Source: Eulemur rufifrons (lineage: Eukaryota > Chordata > Mammalia > Primates > Lemuridae). From it: a stretch of 64,000 nucleotides of DNA. Position numbers and translations under genes: made by a program. The notes under the pieces are model-generated. The model did not search any database, was not told the origin of the DNA, and was given only the letters and a program-made list of their open reading frames with translations. Shown here piece after piece: positions 59,905 to 64,000 of this stretch. Positions within the stretch are counted from its first letter, which is position 1; every line of letters starts with the position of its first letter. The stretch spans positions 53,216,001-53,280,000 of the forward strand of contig NC_091010.1 of NCBI RefSeq assembly GCF_041146395.1. The letters run 5' to 3'.

Positions 59905-60160
59905 GATTTCTACAATCTTCCAAGGCATAGATCAAATATCTTTCTTTGTCAAGCCATTCATATATCATCTTATATCCACTGAAGATCTATTCACTTTTTT
60001 TCCCTGCCGTGTTTCCACCGCACGTCACATGGGATTCTTTCTTTGTTTTATATCTCCCCACTTCTTACAAAACTAAGCTCTAAAATACAAAAGACAGGAT
60101 TATCTATTTCGGACACTCCAGTATTTAGCACAGGGCCTAACACAGCATTCATTAAAATAT
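59905..60160 (+). repeat. L2 LINE 3' remnant
   Basis: 'caatcttccaaggcatagat', 'ctccagtatttagcacaggg' and 'cctaacacagcattcattaa' fit L2. Confidence 0.65.
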
Positions 60161-61311
60161 AATAATAATAATACTTGATAATCTTAAAATATGTAAGTAC
60201 TCTGCCAAATGCTTTATATGCATCTTTTTTATAACACCACATACTTTCAAGATTAAACTAAAATATTTTACATATAATCCTAACACCTAACACTAACTTG
60301 GCCCCAGAGTTGGCACGCTGGATTAACTAAATGAGCACGGAGAAAGGCTTAGAGATAGCGATTGCAAACAGATATTCCATTATGGAAATTATTTGCTGTT
60401 ACAACACGGAGACAAGCATCAACCTCCATAGCTATTCGAGAGGTGGTGATGGACACAGATGGGTAATTTTTTCTTTCTTTCTCTTTGTTTAAAAAAAGCT
60501 TCCCTGCTCTCTGAATTTACCACTTTTTCTAGCTTTTGGTAAGGCCCTAGGACTGAAATTCAGTTGATGAGTTTCAGTGCTTTATAGCTATGAAGCCCAG
60601 AGGAAAAAAGGTGAGACCAATTGCAAAGATGCCCATCCTCCCTGCGTGCCCTAGCACTGGATCTACATACCTTATTAGCAACTAATTGTGCATTTCATGT
60701 TCTCCAATTTCTCTGTACTAATGGCCTACTTCAGGGGCAATTCAGACAATTAGAAAGAACCACAATGCAGAATATTCTCATTCCCCAACAACTTTCACGT
60801 TATCAGGGACATTTAGCTTCAACACTAGAAGATACTAGATAATATAAAATCTCAGAGGATATGAAAGTGTTTATGTGTGTATCTATCTATCTATATAAAC
60901 TTTTTTTCTCATCTTCGTGTCTAGCAAACATAAATGCACTCCCAGGTCACTAGGTCCAAGATTAAATGCTTAATCATTTCCCTTATGCTGGTCAAGTGTC
61001 ATAAGACACTTTTAAACATGAGAAACGAAGTCCTAAACTTTTTTAGAAAAATTTATAAACGTATTGAATTATGTCAATTGTTGGAACATTCAAGAAAAGC
61101 TTTAGGCATCTCTACCATATTCAGTAAATTCTGTTGATTTGTGTCCTAAGTTATGAATGAAATCTTTTAAAATTGAGCATTAAGATTTTTTAAAATTTCC
61201 CAAATGAAAAATGCTGGAATTTACCAAAAAGTGGCACCTATTCTGTTCTCATACTTTATCAATTCTGTGTTAAATATACATACATAGAATGTTAGGGTTA
61301 TAAGGATTTTT
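60161..61311. other. Unannotated sequence
   Basis: A short ATCT tract ('gtatctatctatctatat') lies near 60878-60895. No gene or repeat otherwise recognised. Confidence 0.4.
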
Positions 61312-61768
61312 TACATTTTTTTTATTTCAAATGATTAAGGGAGTACAAAAGTTTTTGTTACATGTGTATACTCTATAATGCTGAAGTCAGGGCTTTCAGT
61401 GTGCCTGCCACCAGGTGTTCATAATATCCAACAGGTACATTTTTATCCCTCACCCCTCTCTCTCCCTCCCCTTCCTTAGTTTTCAATGTCCTTTATGTCT
61501 TTTTGTGTTTATGTGCACCCATTGTTTAGCTCCCACTTATTAGTGAGAACATGTGGTGTTTGTTTTTCATTCCTGAGATACTTCATTTAGGATAATGGTC
61601 TCCAATTCCATTCAAGTTGCTCCAATTCCACTTCATTCTTTTTTATGGCTGAGTAGTAATCCATTATATATATATACACCACATTTTCTTTATCTACCCA
61701 TGTATTGATGGGCACTGAGGTTGTTTCCATATCTTTGCAATTGTAAATTGTGCTGTGATAAATGTTTG
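61312..61768 (-). mobile_element. L1 3' part of a twin-primed (inverted) insertion
   Basis: Reverse-strand L1 3' end. The poly-A appears as T-rich sequence at 61309-61323, followed by the 3' UTR ('gtacaaaagtttttgttaca', 'ccaccaggtgttcataatat'), then the ORF2 end ('gctcccacttattagtgaga', 'ggttgtttccatatctttgc'). It stops at 61768, exactly where the oppositely oriented upstream part of ORF2 begins. Confidence 0.88.
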
Positions 61769-62260
61769 AATGTACAGTAAACAGGCAACTTACAGAATAG
61801 GAGAAAATATTCTCAAAGTATACATCCAACAAAGAACTAATTTACAGATTCTACAAAGAATTCAAACAAAATAGCAAGAAAAAAAATTCCCATCAAAATG
61901 TGGGCAAAAGACATGAACAGAATTTTTTTCAAAAGAAAACAGACAAATGGCCAAGAGACATATGAAAAAATGTTCAGTATCACTAATCATCAGGGGAATG
62001 CAAATTAAAACCACAATGAGATACCATATTACCCCTGTCAGAATGGCTATTACCAAAAAAGTCAAAAAACAACAGATGCTGGCGTGGATGCAGAGAAAAA
62101 GGTATGATTATATATTGTTGGTGGGAGTGCAAATTAGTAAAACCTCTATGGAAAACAGTGTAGAGATTCCTCAAAGAACTAAAAATAGACCTCCCACTCG
62201 ACCCAGCAATTCATTACTGGGTATCTACCCAAAAGAAAAAAAAATCATTCTATCATTAAT
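61769..62260 (+). mobile_element. L1 5' part of the same twin-primed insertion (inverted)
   Basis: Direct-strand ORF2: 'aaacaggcaacttacagaat', 'atgtgggcaaaagacatgaa', 'aatgagataccatattaccc', 'agatgctggcgtggatgcag' and 'attactgggtatctacccaa'. Its last bases immediately precede, in L1 order, the first bases of the minus-strand part, with only a short gap. The 172-codon frame at 61947-62465 comes from this ORF2 remnant (a recognisable run is HITPVRMAI) and reads out into flanking DNA. Not a host gene. Confidence 0.88.
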
Positions 62261-63945
62261 TTCCACATTTTTTTCAATGCAACTCCCAATGTTCCCCATA
62301 ATGGCTTTGCTTTTTATAACTAGCTATATCTCACACAGAGCAAGAAACACTGAAATATTGTTTTTTGTTTGTTGTTTAGGACGGTCAGTTCAAGTACTTG
62401 GATGTAATAAGGTAAATATACCTTTGGTACCAAGCAATATCTGGCAGCTAATCAACTCTTCTTAATTTATTATGTTTAATAGTTTTGTCATGAATCTTAC
62501 CATAACTGGAATATGGTAAAACAATGTAAAAAAAACATTGATTTTTAAAATTTATTATTTGCTCAGGCCGAAGAAATAGTAGGATACTACTCTAAACTTA
62601 TACATAAAGACATAATGAGCTGTTGGAAGATATACCACTAAACTGCCAGATCGCCTCAATTTTAATAGTTTTTATTCCTTTCTGTCACTTCAAGATCTCC
62701 ATGGGCATCTTTACATATTATTTCTGTATATTTTATGTCAGCCCACTTTTTCACGTTAATTATGGCTTTGCATCTGGCTTTGGGTTAGTGGAGAAGCTAG
62801 TTTTATACTTGTGTTCAGTTCCTGGACAATCTTGGAGATTCTGAAACACTGAGACCCCAGGGATTTACTTCAAAGAGTTCAAAACATGGTTATGGAACTA
62901 GACACGTACACATTAGACAACAGATGAATAATTTACAAAGCAACTGTCAACACAACAAAATAAGGCACTCCAAATTGAATGCATGAGTGTGCCAATTAAT
63001 TATATCTTTATGCTATCCTTATTTTTCTACCTCATGTTATTCCATTCAGAATATAAAATTTTCAAGTAAAGGGGATAATGATACCCTGCAAAGACACATG
63101 TCACATGTGACTTATCTCAATAATAATTGTCTCATCGTTCCCTTTATTTGTGCAAGTGATTATTAAAATAAATCCTTACTAAGTTGAAACTCAGGGTAAT
63201 TCATCTCAGTGTTCATCTCACATACAGCTCCCGAGATTCATGAATAGTGATGGGGCTAGAATTTTGCCATGCTTAGTGATTCCTTGGATAGAAGATGTTA
63301 TTTTAACATAAGATCACTATAATGAACCAACCCCTAGGTATCAACAGACATTCACAGACTGATAGGCACAGGTAATGAAGGTACCACTACCATAATAAAT
63401 ATTCTGTATTAGGTTTAATTACCCAGGCAGGAACCTGGGCTTTGTTGGTTTTTTAATAGAGGGTAGAATGCTTTTCTAATTTAGCATTTTTTCATTTAAA
63501 AAAGCTCATTAGCCACAACATTCCACAGTGTAAAAGATCATCCAAGTAAGATAAGGGTTAGAGAAATGCAAACAGCATTTTCCATAGAATTTCTTGTTAG
63601 ACTTTGCTACATTTTCCCTTGATGCTGATATTTTTCTTACCTAATATATGGAGCCTGGTGCCAAATTGCCCTGTCCTAACTGTGGAGTAGAATACTACCC
63701 CTTACTGCCTCCCTAAAATAGAGAATAGAGGACTCCGCATCACTGTACTTGGTACTAGCACTGTTTTAGGTTACTGCTAACTACTGAGAGATGAAATTAA
63801 AGTGAAGAAAAATTCAAGCTGAGTCTAGTGCTTCAAGGACATAGAGAATTTATTACTTTGCTTACAAATCCCCAAGTTCTTGGGATTTGATATGATGACC
63901 CATAGCAAAATGATGAAAATAAAGGTTCCAATGCCTGGTCTAGTG
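62261..63945. other. Unannotated sequence
   Basis: No gene or repeat recognised. AT-rich. Confidence 0.4.
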
Positions 63946-64000
63946 GACGTGTGTGTGTGTGTGTGTGTGTGTTTCTGTGTGTGTGTGTGTATGTATGTGT
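63946..64000. repeat. GT microsatellite, runs off the window
   Basis: GT units from about 63946 to the end, interrupted by 'tttct' near 63973 and 'atgtat' near 63991. The 3' limit lies outside the window. Confidence 0.95.

Noticed and set aside
61947..62465. Longest open frame, 172 codons, plus strand
   Set aside because: It is L1 ORF2 sequence (motifs and order match) that reads through into flanking DNA after the L1 breakpoint.

Overview
This window looks like AT-rich, non-coding nuclear DNA from a mammal, most likely a lemur or other strepsirrhine primate. The main clue is three full-length dimeric Alu elements (about 38.7, 40.3 and 57.4 kb). Their sequence ('cctagcactctggg', 'cctgagcaagagcgag', an extended middle A-rich linker with 'aaattatatggac') is the type I associate with lemurs rather than with monkeys and apes. 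Short, young L1 3' ends ending in 'cccccataataagctgaaa' plus poly-A point the same way. The genus cannot be fixed from sequence alone.

I find no supportable protein-coding exon, tRNA or rRNA gene, CRISPR array or prokaryotic feature. The open frames are short. The longest (172 codons, 61947-62465) runs through a broken L1 ORF2 remnant. The region reads as a gene desert or the inside of a very large intron, made of layered transposon remains with unique sequence between them.

Layout. 0-16 kb: an old Alu with an internal 17-bp triplication, a monomeric Alu, several MIR and L2 remnants, an LTR-like repeat near 6.2 kb, an MLT1-type LTR at 10.5-11.0 kb and an MLT2-type LTR at 15.35-15.85 kb. 17.5-20.6 kb: a minus-strand L1 holding a retroposed Y3 RNA pseudogene, a second overlapping L1 piece, then a second copy of the 6.2-kb LTR-like repeat split by a younger L1. 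20.6-38 kb: mostly unique sequence with MIR/L2 remnants, two L1 3' ends and an MLT1 LTR. 38.6-40.7 kb: two young Alus in direct orientation with clear target-site duplications. 41-52 kb: MIR, L2 and old L1 pieces. 52.5-53.5 kb: a truncated Alu abutting a broken processed pseudogene of PTGES3 (p23 co-chaperone). 55-59.5 kb: two DNA-transposon remnants, an 88-bp L1 insertion, and an old L1 disrupted by a hAT-type element that was itself hit by an Alu, plus a second insertion I could not identify. 61.3-62.3 kb: an L1 with the 5' inversion typical of twin priming. The window ends in a GT microsatellite.

No genes here work together as a pathway. What is informative is the order of insertion events, which can be read from nesting and target-site duplications. 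Repeat family names come from recalled consensus sequences, not a database search. Edges of old repeats are approximate, commonly within some tens of bases.
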